Shown here piece after piece: positions 17,383-27,400 of a stretch of 64,000 bases of DNA. The notes beneath the pieces were generated by a model. It was not told where the DNA came from and did not search any database. It saw only the letters and a program-made list of their open reading frames with translations. The DNA comes from Deltaproteobacteria bacterium. GTDB lineage: Bacteria > Myxococcota > Myxococcia > Myxococcales > 40CM-4-68-19. Each line of letters opens with the position of its first letter. Position 1 is the stretch's first letter. The translations under genes were made by a program, and so were the position numbers. Location of the stretch: the NCBI GenBank assembly GCA_025358085.1, contig JANYKT010000010.1, positions 1-64,000 on the forward strand. Direction: 5' to 3'.

Positions 17383-18536
17383 CCCCCGGCATCACCGCCG
17401 AGATCACGCGCATCCTCGGCGCCCACTCCGCACGCCTGCTCGACGTCGAGCAGGTGGTGGTGCAGGGCTTTCTCGTGCTGGGTTTCGCTGTCGAGCTGCC
17501 CGACCGCAAGCAAGCCTTGAAAGACCTCTTGTTCGCCGCCCAAGGCCTGGGCCTTGAAATGCAACACCGGGAACGGGCCCCGGCTCCGGCACCTGCGCTC
17601 TCGCGCTACGTCGTCACCGCCATCGCGCGGGAGCTGGGTCCGCAGGCCTTGCACGCCGTCGCGCAGGCGCTCGCCGCGCACGGGGCCAATATCGAGCGCA
17701 TTCACCGCTTGAGCGAAGGCGGGCTCGCCTCGGTGGAATTCGCGGTCTCCTTTACCGGCGAAGAAAGCGCGCTCAAGCGCACGCTTCTTTCGGCGGCGAG
17801 CCTGAATGGTTTTGATTGCGCCCTGCAGAAAGAATCGCTGCTGCGTCGCAACAAGCGTTTGGTGGTGATGGATATGGACTCGACCTTGATTCGAATCGAG
17901 GTCATCGACGAGCTGGCCCGGGCGCACGGGGTTCATGAGCAGGTCTCGGCAATTACCCGCCGCGCGATGCTGGGAGAGCTGGACTTCGATACCAGCCTGC
18001 GGGAGCGGGTAGCGCTCCTGCGCGGCCTCGACGCCCAGGTGCTCTTTGATCTGGCGGCCAATCTGCCACTGATGGATGGCGCCGAGACGCTGCTGCGCGT
18101 CCTCAAGCGGCTTGGCTATCGCACCGCCGTCATATCGGGTGGCTTCTCGCATGCGGCGGAAGCTTTACAGAAGCGGCTCGGTATCGACTTCGCCTGGTCC
18201 AATACGCTCGAGATATCGCCGGAGGGAAAGCTCACCGGCCAGGTGCTGGGGCAGATCGTCAATGCCCAGCGCAAGGCCGACTTGCTGGAACTCTTTGCAG
18301 AGCGCGAGGGCGTCCCGCTCGATCAGGTCATCGCCATCGGCGACGGAGCCAATGACCTATTGATGCTCCAGAAGGCCGGCCATGGCATTGCCTTCCACGC
18401 CAAGCCGAAATTGCAAGAAGCCGCGCACACCGCCATCAGTGCTTGTGGCCTCGACGCCATCCTCTACCTGCTCGGCATGTCCGGCCGCGACATCGCCTTG
18501 GCCTCGGGGCGAGCTGATTTCGCGCCGCAGGTGTAA
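17352..18536 (+). CDS. serB: Phosphoserine phosphatase with tandem ACT domains
   Basis: 394 residues. Two ACT-like regulatory domains (about 1-75 and 85-160) precede a HAD phosphatase: VVMDMDSTLI around residue 174 holds the nucleophile Asp and general acid, SGGFSHAAE is motif II, and GDGANDLLML is motif IV. It makes L-serine from phosphoserine. The ACT pair suggests feedback control by serine. The promoter and former upstream neighbour (eamA) have been separated from it by the 2.35-kb insertion, so its expression now depends on sequences in the insert or the right repeat. Confidence 0.95.
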   Translation: MLLLTFTGNDAPGITAEITRILGAHSARLLDVEQVVVQGFLVLGFAVELPDRKQALKDLLFAAQGLGLEMQHRERAPAPAPALSRYVVTAIARELGPQALHAVAQALAAHGANIERIHRLSEGGLASVEFAVSFTGEESALKRTLLSAASLNGFDCALQKESLLRRNKRLVVMDMDSTLIRIEVIDELARAHGVHEQVSAITRRAMLGELDFDTSLRERVALLRGLDAQVLFDLAANLPLMDGAETLLRVLKRLGYRTAVISGGFSHAAEALQKRLGIDFAWSNTLEISPEGKLTGQVLGQIVNAQRKADLLELFAEREGVPLDQVIAIGDGANDLLMLQKAGHGIAFHAKPKLQEAAHTAISACGLDAILYLLGMSGRDIALASGRADFAPQV

Positions 18537-18545
18537 GTTCCTCCA

Positions 18546-19640
18546 ATGACGATTTCGCGCAGGAACCTGTTGGGGACCGCGGCAGCTGTTGCAGTCGCGG
18601 TGAAGACGGCGCGCGCGCAGAAGCCTGCCAGCGCGGCCAATGGTCCACTCGCCATCTCCAGCGCCAATGGAATCAAGGCGGTGGCGAAGGCGGTCGACTT
18701 GATGTCCAGAGGCGCGGACCCGCTGGACGCGGCGATCGCTGGCGTCAACCTGGTCGAGGACGACCCCAACGATATGACCGTCGGCTATGGCGGCGTCCCC
18801 AATGAAGAAGGAATCGTCCAGCTGGACGCCAGCTGCATGCACGGCCCCACGGCGCGCGCCGGCGCGGTGGCCTCGCTCGAGGGCTGCAAGAATCCGTCGA
18901 AGATTGCCAAGCTGGTGATGGAGACGACCGACCACGTGCTGCTGGTGGGGCCGGGCGCGCGCCACTTCGCCACCATGAATGGATATCCGGTCGAGAACCT
19001 GCTCACCGAGAAAGCGCGCAAGGTCTGGCTGTATTGGAAGCAGAACTTGTCGGACAAGGACAAGTGGCTCGAGCCGGATCCGGACCACCTCGATCCGGAT
19101 GTCAGGGCTTTCATCGACGAGTTTGGCTGGGACGAGTTCAGGAAGCCGCAGCGCGGCGGAACCATTCATTTGTCGGCGGTGACGCCGCGCGGAGATATTG
19201 CGGGCTGCACGACGACCTCGGGACTCTTCTTCAAGATGCCGGGACGGGTCGGCGACTCGCCCATCATCGGCGCCGGCTGCTTCACCGACAACGATGTCGG
19301 CAGCGCCGGTTCGACCGGCCGTGGGGAGGCCAATATCCTGGTCTCGGGCGGCCACCTCGCCGTCGAAATGATGCGGCAGGGCAAGCACCCGAAGGACGCT
19401 TGTATCGAAGTCTTGAAGCGCATCGCGGCGACCACGCGGGAGAGGCGGCTCTTGACCAAAGCTGGCCGGCCCAACTTCGGCATCACCTTCTATGCGGTCA
19501 GCAAGAACCGCGAATATGGCTCCGCGTCGATGTATGGCCTGGGCGATACCGGCAAGCCACGCCGCTTCGCGGTGGCCGACGCAGCCGGCGCCCGCCTGGA
19601 AGAGTGCGCGCACCTGTTCGAGAGGCTGGAGTTGAAATAG
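18546..19640 (+). CDS. Tat-exported N4-glycosylasparaginase / isoaspartyl peptidase family
   Basis: 364 residues. MTISRRNLLGTAAAVAVAVKTARAQ is a twin-arginine signal. The mature protein is an Ntn-hydrolase of the aspartylglucosaminidase/type III asparaginase family: alpha part with DDPNDMTVGYGGVPNEEG, then RGGTIHLSAVTPRGDIAG, where the Thr after GG is the expected self-cleavage site and nucleophile, followed by GAGCFTDNDVGSAGSTGRGE. It should hydrolyse Asn-GlcNAc or beta-aspartyl bonds outside the cytoplasm. Starts 9 bases after serB, same strand. Confidence 0.9.
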   Translation: MTISRRNLLGTAAAVAVAVKTARAQKPASAANGPLAISSANGIKAVAKAVDLMSRGADPLDAAIAGVNLVEDDPNDMTVGYGGVPNEEGIVQLDASCMHGPTARAGAVASLEGCKNPSKIAKLVMETTDHVLLVGPGARHFATMNGYPVENLLTEKARKVWLYWKQNLSDKDKWLEPDPDHLDPDVRAFIDEFGWDEFRKPQRGGTIHLSAVTPRGDIAGCTTTSGLFFKMPGRVGDSPIIGAGCFTDNDVGSAGSTGRGEANILVSGGHLAVEMMRQGKHPKDACIEVLKRIAATTRERRLLTKAGRPNFGITFYAVSKNREYGSASMYGLGDTGKPRRFAVADAAGARLEECAHLFERLELK

Positions 19641-19657
19641 AGGGCAGGAGTCGATGT

Positions 19658-19999
19658 ATGGAGAGAACCATGGATCCAAACCTAGGACTCGCTCCGCTTG
19701 CCCACGCACTCGTTCCCGTCCTGATCCTGCTGTCGATGACCCTGCCCATCGTAGGCATCTATGTCGCCAATCGATACTTCGGACTGCGGAGCAAGGAGCT
19801 GGAGCTCGAGTCCAGCCAGAGCACGCGCGAGCTGGTGGCGCGGGTGACAGCGCTGGAGCTGCGGCAGGGAGCGGTCGAGCACGCCGTCACCTCGCTGTCG
19901 GGCATCCGGTCCGAGCTGCTGGCGGCGCCGCCGTTGGCTGAGTCGGGGCATTCGGGCGCGGCGGCCCAGCGGCAGCGAACCATCAAGGCGGAACTTTGA
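19658..19999 (+). CDS. Single-span membrane protein with coiled coil (first of tandem pair)
   Basis: 113 residues from ATG 19658, seven bases after AGGAG; ATG 19670 is the alternative. One hydrophobic helix (about residues 15-42, HALVPVLILLSMTLPIVGIYVANRYF) is followed by a charged helix LRSKELELESSQSTRELVARVTALELRQGAVEHAVTSLSG. The next gene encodes a paralogue and overlaps this stop codon. The two probably form a membrane-anchored hetero-oligomer. Function unknown. Confidence 0.75.
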   Translation: MERTMDPNLGLAPLAHALVPVLILLSMTLPIVGIYVANRYFGLRSKELELESSQSTRELVARVTALELRQGAVEHAVTSLSGIRSELLAAPPLAESGHSGAAAQRQRTIKAEL

Positions 20000-20298
20000 T
20001 GGATCCCTCGCTCTTTACCGATGGGCTGCAGGCGGTCATGGTGATCGTGGCGCTCGCGCTCGGTCCCGTCAGCCTCGTCTTCATCAGCAAGTATTTCAAG
20101 CTGCGCACGCGCGAGCTCGAGCTGGAGGCGCAGCACCACGCGCACGAGCAGGAGGCGCGGCTGCGGGCCATGGAGATGCGGCAGGCGGCGATGGAGTCGG
20201 CGCTGGGCTCGCTCTCGGGCGTGCGCCGCAGCGACTTGCTGGAGGGACCGCCCGCGGACTCGCTGCCGGGGTCGCCGTCGCGCCTTCGCGAGCGCTGA
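19999..20298 (+). CDS. Single-span membrane protein with coiled coil (second of tandem pair)
   Basis: 99 residues from ATG 19999, which shares its A with the upstream TGA. Same design as its neighbour: an N-terminal helix (VMVIVALALGPVSLVFISKYF), then LRTRELELEAQHHAHEQEARLRAMEMRQAAMESALGSLSGVR. Shared positions include R(S/T)(K/R)ELELE and the LSG(I/V)R close. The pair arose by tandem duplication and diverged strongly, which points to a heteromeric structure. Confidence 0.75.
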   Translation: MDPSLFTDGLQAVMVIVALALGPVSLVFISKYFKLRTRELELEAQHHAHEQEARLRAMEMRQAAMESALGSLSGVRRSDLLEGPPADSLPGSPSRLRER

Positions 20299-20315
20299 GT
20301 AAAGGAGCAACGTTG

Positions 20316-22571
20316 CTAGCGACAGAGCGTCGCGCGCTTGCTGCTTTGATGGCCTGAATCGGACGGGCCCCCCGGCGCAGAGTCCGTTGCCTCTCTCGGA
20401 GCAATCAAAAACGACAAAGGCTCACGCCGCAGCCGCGCAAACAAAGCGCGGGCAATCGACAGCTGCTCCCGCCCGCTCGCCGCCTGGCTGCGCAGTGCGA
20501 GGCCGAGCGCGAGCGCGAAACTGACCGACAGGTTCAACACCGCGACAAAGACGATCCCCAGCATCGCCCAGAGCACCGGCGTGGAGAAGGCGTGGGCGGA
20601 GCCGAGGGCACTGGCGGCGAGCGCGAGCGTGCCAGTCGAGAGCGTGACGTGCCGGACCTCGAGCGCGACGCCGAACACGCGACAAAGAGAGGGAACGCCG
20701 CCCAGCAGGATGCCGAGCGCGAGGCTGCCGCCGATGCCCGCCGCATGACGCGAGACGAAATTTGCGAAAGCCTGCGCCCGGGCGGCCCCGATTCGCCGCT
20801 GCAGCCGGCGGCTCTGCGCAAGGGCCTCCGGAATGCGGCGGAAGACCACCCAGTTCTCGAGCCAGCCGGCGCCGAGGCTTCCGAGGAAAAGCAAGACGCC
20901 GGTCAAGACCGCGTAGGGCAGGGTCAGGCTGTGCAGCGGATGGAGCGACTGCAGGACGTGCTCGGCACTCGCGGGGCTGAGCACCGGGCGGCCACGGAAA
21001 AATCGCGCGAAAGCGTCCAGCAGGATGACCGTTGGAATGACGGCCGCGAGATTGCCAAGGATGGCGGCAAGCTGCGAGCGCGTCAGCCGGGCGACGCGGT
21101 CAACGATAGCCTCGACCTCGAGCGTGGCAAAGGGTCCGCGCATTCCCTGGGCGAGCGCAGCGGCGGTCATCGCCGGCTGTTTGGTCGCGAGCGTGAAGCC
21201 GAACAAATGCATCAGGAGAAAGCTCACTGCATAGTTCGCCGACGAGGCCGCACCCTCGAAGAAGAGCGGCAAGGCGGCGACGTAAAGCGCCACTTTGACA
21301 AGGACGGTGAAGGCGGTCAGCAGGCCGCCCCCAGCGCCGGTAGAGATCATGTCGTGCCACTCTGCGCGCGTCTCGGTGATGTAATGGTCGCCCGATTCAC
21401 CGTTGCGCTCGACCACCTTGCGCGTGAGCGTGTGCAGGCTGCGGCGGCACAGATCGCGGAGGCTCTGGTCCGCGGCCCGCTCGCGCACGAGCGAAGAAAA
21501 GAGCTGGAGCGCGGGAGCCTTGGCCGCGTCGAGCGCCGAGAGGATCGCGCCCAGCCGCTCCACCAGCCGCGCGGCCCGGTCCAGGCGCCAGACGCGGTCG
21601 ACGCTGACGCCCAGGACCTCCATGCGTTCGTGCGCCGCCGCGATTCCCCAGCGGCACTGCGCCGCGGCGGCTTGCACCGAGGCGCTGGCGGAGGTGACGC
21701 GGCCCGCGCGGGTGGCGGCTGCGAAGGCATCGACCGCGCGGCAAAGCTTGAAAAAGGGATCGTCCGCGAGTTCGCTCGAGCGCTCGCGCAGATCGGGAGA
21801 GACGCCGATTGCGCAAGCGCGGGCGGCGAGCACCGCCATTGCGTCGAGCGCGGGATCGCGCAGCGCGGACAGCGTCGCGCGCAGGCCCAGCACCTGCTCG
21901 AGCTCAACGACCAGCTCGGGCGGGAGCGTGTCGAAGAAGTCCGCGTCGCGCCGCGAGGGGAAGAGTTCGCCCACCAGCGCGCCCAGGTCGCGCGGGTCTC
22001 GCGGTCGCGGGATGCACTTGCGCAACAGCCGGTCGGAAGCATCGGCGAGGAAGCTCTGCGCGGAAGCGAAGCCGGCTTCGGCCAGCAGATCGACACCGTC
22101 GCACTCGGAGACAATGCTCGCCAGGAGCGCGCTCACGGCAGCGGCGTGGAGGGGCAGCGCGCGCAAGGCCTCGCAGAGCACACGAAGGCGATGCACACTC
22201 AAGGCGTCCCTTGCGAACGCACCGGGCCGCCCACTGCGAAGCCAGCCGACGAGCTGTTCCAGCCAGGCCGCGCGCTCGGCGAGAGGGCGCGCCACGGCGT
22301 CCGCGACGTTGGACAGGAGCCCGCCCAAATCCTTCACCATTGCTTCCGATCGCATCCGGGGCTGCAATTGTTCGAGCAGCAGCCGCAGCGAGACTTCCTG
22401 TTCCCAAAAAAGCCGCCGCGCTTGATCCACTCGAGTTCCGGCCTGCAATGACAAGCGTTCTACTTCCTCCGGCTTGAGGGCCGGTGCGTGCGTCTCGCCA
22501 GCGACATTAAGTGTCAGGGCAGGGCTGCACGAAGCGATTAAGTCAAGAATGCGCGGCGCGAACGAGCGCAC
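20316..22571 (-). CDS. Gcr-type 'site-specific recombinase' family membrane protein
   Basis: 751 residues from GTG 22571. The first 370 residues are soluble and helical; the GESGDHYITETRAEWHDMISTGAGGGLLTAFTVLVK block matches the signature of the family named after the gonococcal Gcr recombinase (PF10136). The second half has six or more strong hydrophobic helices (VALYVAALPLFFEGAAS, LAAILGNLAAVIPTVILLDAF, LPYAVLTGVLLFLGSLGAGW, VLWAMLGIVFVAVLNLSVSFALAL). No tyrosine- or serine-recombinase motif is visible, so the recombinase label is doubtful and a membrane role is more likely. Convergent with the coiled-coil pair. Confidence 0.8.
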   Translation of the reverse strand: MRSFAPRILDLIASCSPALTLNVAGETHAPALKPEEVERLSLQAGTRVDQARRLFWEQEVSLRLLLEQLQPRMRSEAMVKDLGGLLSNVADAVARPLAERAAWLEQLVGWLRSGRPGAFARDALSVHRLRVLCEALRALPLHAAAVSALLASIVSECDGVDLLAEAGFASAQSFLADASDRLLRKCIPRPRDPRDLGALVGELFPSRRDADFFDTLPPELVVELEQVLGLRATLSALRDPALDAMAVLAARACAIGVSPDLRERSSELADDPFFKLCRAVDAFAAATRAGRVTSASASVQAAAAQCRWGIAAAHERMEVLGVSVDRVWRLDRAARLVERLGAILSALDAAKAPALQLFSSLVRERAADQSLRDLCRRSLHTLTRKVVERNGESGDHYITETRAEWHDMISTGAGGGLLTAFTVLVKVALYVAALPLFFEGAASSANYAVSFLLMHLFGFTLATKQPAMTAAALAQGMRGPFATLEVEAIVDRVARLTRSQLAAILGNLAAVIPTVILLDAFARFFRGRPVLSPASAEHVLQSLHPLHSLTLPYAVLTGVLLFLGSLGAGWLENWVVFRRIPEALAQSRRLQRRIGAARAQAFANFVSRHAAGIGGSLALGILLGGVPSLCRVFGVALEVRHVTLSTGTLALAASALGSAHAFSTPVLWAMLGIVFVAVLNLSVSFALALGLALRSQAASGREQLSIARALFARLRREPLSFLIAPREATDSAPGGPSDSGHQSSKRATLCR

Positions 22572-22597
22572 CCCGTGCGCAGAGGTGCCGACCCTGA

Positions 22598-23236
22598 TTA
22601 CTTTCCGGCGCGCGTCGAAGTGGCCGGGTCGGGGCCGAGATGCGAAGTGTCATTCCACAAGCGAATGAATGGTTCCTTGCCCTGGCGCAGCTCGATCAGG
22701 TTGAGAGCGCACTCGTCCTGCGGCCAGCGGGTTCGATAGCTTCGAATCGGCGCGCCGGTCAGCGCCGCGCCCAGCACACGCAACGTGGCTTTGTGGCTGA
22801 CCGCGAGAACCATGACCTCGCCGGGATGCCGCGCCCGGATCTGCCCGAGTGCAGCGAGCGCGCGCTCCGCCACCTGCGCCGCGGTCTCGCCCCCGGGCGG
22901 GCCAATCAATGATGGATCCGCCACCCAGGCGTCATACCGCGCGGGGTCATTGGCCCGCGCCTCAGCCGGCGACAAGCCCTCCCAGTTGCCGTAATCGATT
23001 TCAATCAAGCCCGGCAGGATCGACGGGAGAATTCCCGGTGCAATCAGCGCCGCGGTTTCAAGGGTCCGGCCCAGCGGCGAGCGATAGACGGCCTCGAAGC
23101 GCACCGCCGAGAGCCGCTGCCCCAAGAGCCGCGCCTGCGCGCATCCATGCACGGTGAGCGGCAGCTCCCGCTGGCCATTGAAGGAGTCGACCGCGGAAGA
23201 AGCCGTCTGCGCGTGGCGCGCCAGGTACAACAGCAT
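22598..23236 (-). CDS. Histidine phosphatase (phosphoglycerate mutase-like)
   Basis: 212 residues. LARHAQTASS replaces the classical RHGET with RHAQT, keeping the catalytic Arg-His. Other family features are SPLGRTLETA, EIDYGNWEG and the second catalytic His in VLAVSHKATLRVL. Typical substrates are phosphosugars or alpha-ribazole phosphate; none can be named here. The ATG at 23236 shares a base with the TGA of the small gene upstream, so it is the last member of the coupled lipid operon. Confidence 0.88.
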   Translation of the reverse strand: MLLYLARHAQTASSAVDSFNGQRELPLTVHGCAQARLLGQRLSAVRFEAVYRSPLGRTLETAALIAPGILPSILPGLIEIDYGNWEGLSPAEARANDPARYDAWVADPSLIGPPGGETAAQVAERALAALGQIRARHPGEVMVLAVSHKATLRVLGAALTGAPIRSYRTRWPQDECALNLIELRQGKEPFIRLWNDTSHLGPDPATSTRAGK

Positions 23237-23475
23237 CAGGTCCCGCTTCCGTGCGGAAGGATCTCTTCCGCGGAAAAGATGAAGACCTGGAGCTTCTGGT
23301 CGATCAGCGCCGGAAGGCCGGGGAATTCCTCGATGCGCAAGCGCGGGGGCGGCGCGAACTCAACTGCTTCCAGCTTCTCATAGCCTCTGCGATCGAGATA
23401 CCGCGCGTCACAGGAATCGCGCCGGGGCAAGGTGGCATGGGCGTGACGCTGGTGGCAGCTGAATAAATCAGGCAA
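23236..23475 (-). CDS. Small protein of unknown function in lipid operon
   Basis: 79 residues from TTG 23475, which lies inside the end of the SDR gene; no other start gives a sensible frame. The sequence opens with a Cys/His cluster (CHQRHAHATLPRRDSCDARYLD) that could bind a metal, then a Pro-rich segment and an acidic/hydrophobic tail LIDQKLQVFIFSAEE. It overlaps both neighbours by a few bases, which argues that it is translated. The longer 135-codon frame in the track is partly antisense. A fragment of a larger gene is the alternative. Confidence 0.5.
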   Translation of the reverse strand: MPDLFSCHQRHAHATLPRRDSCDARYLDRRGYEKLEAVEFAPPPRLRIEEFPGLPALIDQKLQVFIFSAEEILPHGSGT

Positions 23476-24436
23476 TGAAGTGCTCGCGCACGTAATGGAC
23501 GGTTTCCGAGAGCGTCTCGAGCGGGTCGCGCGCGCGGAAGCCGAGCACCCGCTCGGCCTTCGAGGAGTCGATGAAGAACCAGCACTGGCCCATCTCCACG
23601 TCGCTTGCCGGCAGGTCGGGCTCGTGGCCGCGAGCGCGGGCAATCCGCTCCATCAAGTGAGCGCCGGCGATTTGCAGCGACGCCGGCAAAGGGCCCAATC
23701 GCGGCCGCGGCTGGTGAGCAATGCGCGCGAGCCGGGCGAAGAAGTCGTCAAACTCCCAATTGGCGCCGCCGAGGAAATGTCGCTCGCCGGCGTTGCCTTT
23801 CGTCAGGGCGGCAACGAAGGCCGCCGCCGCGTCGCGCACGTCGACGAAGGAGATGCCGCCGCGGGGGATGGCGGGGATGCGGTCCTGGAGGAAGCGAAAG
23901 ACGTCCTGCGTGGAAGAGAGCCGCGCATCGCCGGGACCGAGCAGCAATGATGGATTCAACAAGACCACCGGCAATCGCTTCGATGCCTCGATGGCGATCT
24001 TTTCTTCATAGATCTTCGAAAGGTAATAGGGCCAGCGGCCGACCGTCTCGATGGGATAGTCGTCGGTTTCGACCGCCACCCGCCGCGTCCGCGAGACGCC
24101 GACCGTGCCGGAGGACGAGGCGAGCACCACGCGCTGCACGCCCGCCCGCTCGGCCTCGGCCAGGAGCAGGCGCGCGCCATCGACATGCAGCTCGTACATC
24201 TTTCGCGCGTCGCGCGGGTCGCGCGAGACCAGTCCCGCCAGGTGATAGACGCCCTCGATACCTTTTAAAGCCTGGCGAATCGTCGCCTCATCGCGCACGT
24301 CGCCTTTGAGCATCTCGGCGCCCGCAATCAGGCTCTCGCCCCGTTGCAGCGCGCGCACCGAGTGGCCCTGCTCCAGCAGCAAGGGAACGAGCGTTGAGCC
24401 GAGAAAGCCGGTGGCACCGGTGACCAGGAGCTTCAC
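23468..24436 (-). CDS. NAD(P)-dependent SDR (dihydroflavonol reductase/3-beta-HSD-like)
   Basis: 322 residues from GTG 24436. KLLVTGATGFLGSTLVPLLL is the Rossmann motif; SSSGTVG and YYLSKIYEEK supply the Tyr/Lys pair. The family reduces ketones or epimerises; related enzymes act in hopanoid, sterol and lipid-aldehyde metabolism. It overlaps the large reductase/ligase gene by four bases (GTGA), so the two are translationally coupled and likely act in one pathway. Confidence 0.88.
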   Translation of the reverse strand: MKLLVTGATGFLGSTLVPLLLEQGHSVRALQRGESLIAGAEMLKGDVRDEATIRQALKGIEGVYHLAGLVSRDPRDARKMYELHVDGARLLLAEAERAGVQRVVLASSSGTVGVSRTRRVAVETDDYPIETVGRWPYYLSKIYEEKIAIEASKRLPVVLLNPSLLLGPGDARLSSTQDVFRFLQDRIPAIPRGGISFVDVRDAAAAFVAALTKGNAGERHFLGGANWEFDDFFARLARIAHQPRPRLGPLPASLQIAGAHLMERIARARGHEPDLPASDVEMGQCWFFIDSSKAERVLGFRARDPLETLSETVHYVREHFIA

Positions 24437-27400
24437 GGCGCGTCTCGCAGCGCTTCAATGGCCGCGCGCACCCGGCGCGTCACTTCCTTATAAGCAGCAG
24501 ATCGCGCCATTCCGGCGGTCTCGGCTTTCAGGTCTGCGTAGAGCAAAGGCGCGCCCACCCGCACGATGAGCTTGCGCTGCCGGCGCGGGTCGGGAACGAA
24601 GGCGCCTTTCGGCATCGCTTCGTGAGTGCCGTGCAGATAGACGGGCAGGATATCGGCCCCGGCGGCAAAGCTTAAATAGGCTATGGCAGGCTTGAAGTCC
24701 TGCAGCGCGCCATCGGCCGAGCGCGTGCCCTCGGGGAAGATCAATAGATGATAGCCGGTCTCGAGCGTGCGTACCGCGGCCCTCAATGACTCTTTCAGTC
24801 CCCCGCGCCGTTCAATGGGCACCAGGTTGGTGAAGTTTCCGAACCAGGCCCGCTTCCACGGATTGTCGAAGAAGTAATCGCGGGCGGCGAGCGATGCGAG
24901 CTTCGCTCCCTCCTCGCCCAGCGCCATCTTCACCAGCCCCACGTCCAGATGGCTCTGGTGATTGGCGGCCACCAGGAATGGCGCGTGCGAGGGCACATTG
25001 CCCTGGCCGCTCATCTCGATGTCAAAGAACTTCCCGAACAATCCTTTCTGGAAGAAATCGATGGCGGCGCGCCCCGCGGCGGCCACCGACGCGGGCACGG
25101 CGATCTCTTTCTCCTCCTCCTGCACCGAAGGCGGCGCTGTCAGCTCTTCGCGCCGTTCCACCGCGCGCGCCAGCTCCCCCGCCGTCGAAAGAGAGGCAAG
25201 CTTCGATTCGTCAGGTGGAGTCACGCCGGCCTTTTCCAGCGCCACCGCGAGCTCGGCCACCAGCAGGGAATCGAAGCCCAGGTCCGCGACCAGTCGAGTC
25301 TGCGCGCTCACCATCCCGCGCGGCCGCTGCGCCAGATCGGCGATCAAATCGAAGAGCCAGGAATCATCGCCGCGCACGCCGAGACGGGCGACGTGCTCGC
25401 CTGCGCTGGCCGCGCGCTCCAAACGCAACAGCTCGGCCAACACCTGCGGCCGTTTGATCTTGCGAGTCGTGGTCCGGGGCAGCTCACCGTCCCAGAAGTG
25501 CAGGATCTTGATTCGCTTCCACAGCGGCAGTCCCGCCGAGGTCCTGGCAAAGTCTTCCTCGATGCGCTCGCGCAGCTTCTCGCGCCGTTCGCCCTCGCGC
25601 GGCTCGCGCACGACCACCAGCGCCGCGATGCGCTCGAGGCCCTTGCCGTCGGGGAGCCCCACCACGCACAGCTCTTTCAATGAAGTGCTGCGCCCATACA
25701 GCTCCTCGAGCTCATCGGGATAGACGTTCTTCCCCGTGGCATCGAGAATCACGTCCTTCTTGCGGCCGACCAGCGCGAGGTGTCCCTCGGTGGTGAGCTT
25801 GCCGAGATCTCCGGTGCGCAGCCACCCGCCCTCGAGAACCGCAAAGGTCGCCTCCGGATCGTCGAGATATCCGGCCATCACGTTCGGACCTTTGGCGAGG
25901 ACCTCGCCGACGCCGTCCGGATTCGGCTGGTCGATGCGGATCTCCACGCCGGGTATGGGCGGACCTACCGTACCTGAATGCCGCTTGTTGGCAGGGACCG
26001 TCACCGCCAGCACCGGCGCGGCCTCGGTCAATCCATATCCTTCCGTCAAATCGAGACCGAGCTCGTGAAAGGCCTGCTGCACCTCTTCGGGCAGCGCCGA
26101 GCCGCCCGAGACCAGCAGGCGCAGCTTGCTGCCGAATCGATTGCGGATGGGCCAGAAGAGCAGCTTCCCAATATTGAAAGGAGTGCGATTGCGCAGCTCT
26201 CCGTGCAGCGCCATGGCCGCCTGCACTGCCGCCTTGACCACCACCGGCTTCGAAGCCAGCTCCTGTGTGAGTCGCCGGTGCAGCAGCTGGTAAAGCGCCG
26301 GGACGCCGATCATGGCGTGGACGTCGTTGTTCTCCAGCGCCTCGCCGATCCGGTCGGCGGTGAGCTCGTCGAGATAGGTGATCTCCGCCCCCAGCATCAA
26401 GGGGACGAGCAGGCCGCAGGAAAACTCGAAGGTATGATTGAGCGGCAGCACGCTCAAGACACTTTCGCCGACGCGCAGGTCGAAGAGCCCGGCCAGCTTG
26501 TGGGCGAGCGAGGCGAAGTTCCGGTGCGTGAGCAGCACCCCTTTGGGCTTGCCGCTCGTGCCGCTGGTAAAGAGGAGCGACGCGACCTCGTCGGCGGCGG
26601 CACTCTTGCGCAGTGGAGGTGACCCAGGCTCGGAAACGGACCCAGGCCCGGAAACGGACCCAGGCCCGGAATCGCGGAGCAGCTGCGGCAGGGCGATGAT
26701 CTCAAGTCCCTCGGGCAGCACCGGGAGCCGTTCGATCACCCGCGGCGAGGCCACCAGCACGCGCGCACGCGCCGCCTGGGCGCAGTTCTGGATCTCGGAG
26801 AGGCTGCTGCCGTGATCGAGCGGCGCCGCGGTGGCGCCAGCTTTCAGGATACCGAAGTAGGCCATCGACCATTCGGGTCGGCTCTCGGACATGAGCAGCA
26901 CGCGCTCGCCAGGCTTGATCCCCGCGCGCTGCAAGGCGCGGCCGGCTCGATCCGAATAGTGCCCCAGCTCGGTATAGGTGACGCGGTCGTCGCGGGTGCG
27001 GGAGAGCTCGGCTGCGTTCTCCTCCCCGGCATAAAAGCGCAGCGCAGTCCGCGGCCCGAACTGGTGCACCGAGGCATTGAGCAGCTGGAGCAGATCCTTT
27101 GGCTGCGGGACCTCGCGGGTGAGCTTGTTGCGCTCCTCTTCGAGCCCGGGAAAGACCCATTGCTCGAGCCCGGCCATATGGACGTCGAGCCAATACGTGC
27201 GCCAATCGAGCGCTTCCGGGTCCCAGGGGATCTTCGCCCGGTCGGCCTCGGTGAACTGCGCCCAGAGAGCGCGCGTGTGATTGCATTGGAAAATGAACCG
27301 CTCGCCCGCGACGAAGGGCATGAACAGCTCCCAGGTCATATCGAGTTGTTGCAGCTGGCGGTCGATACCGGCCAGCGCTTGATCGGCGCGCTCCAGCAGC

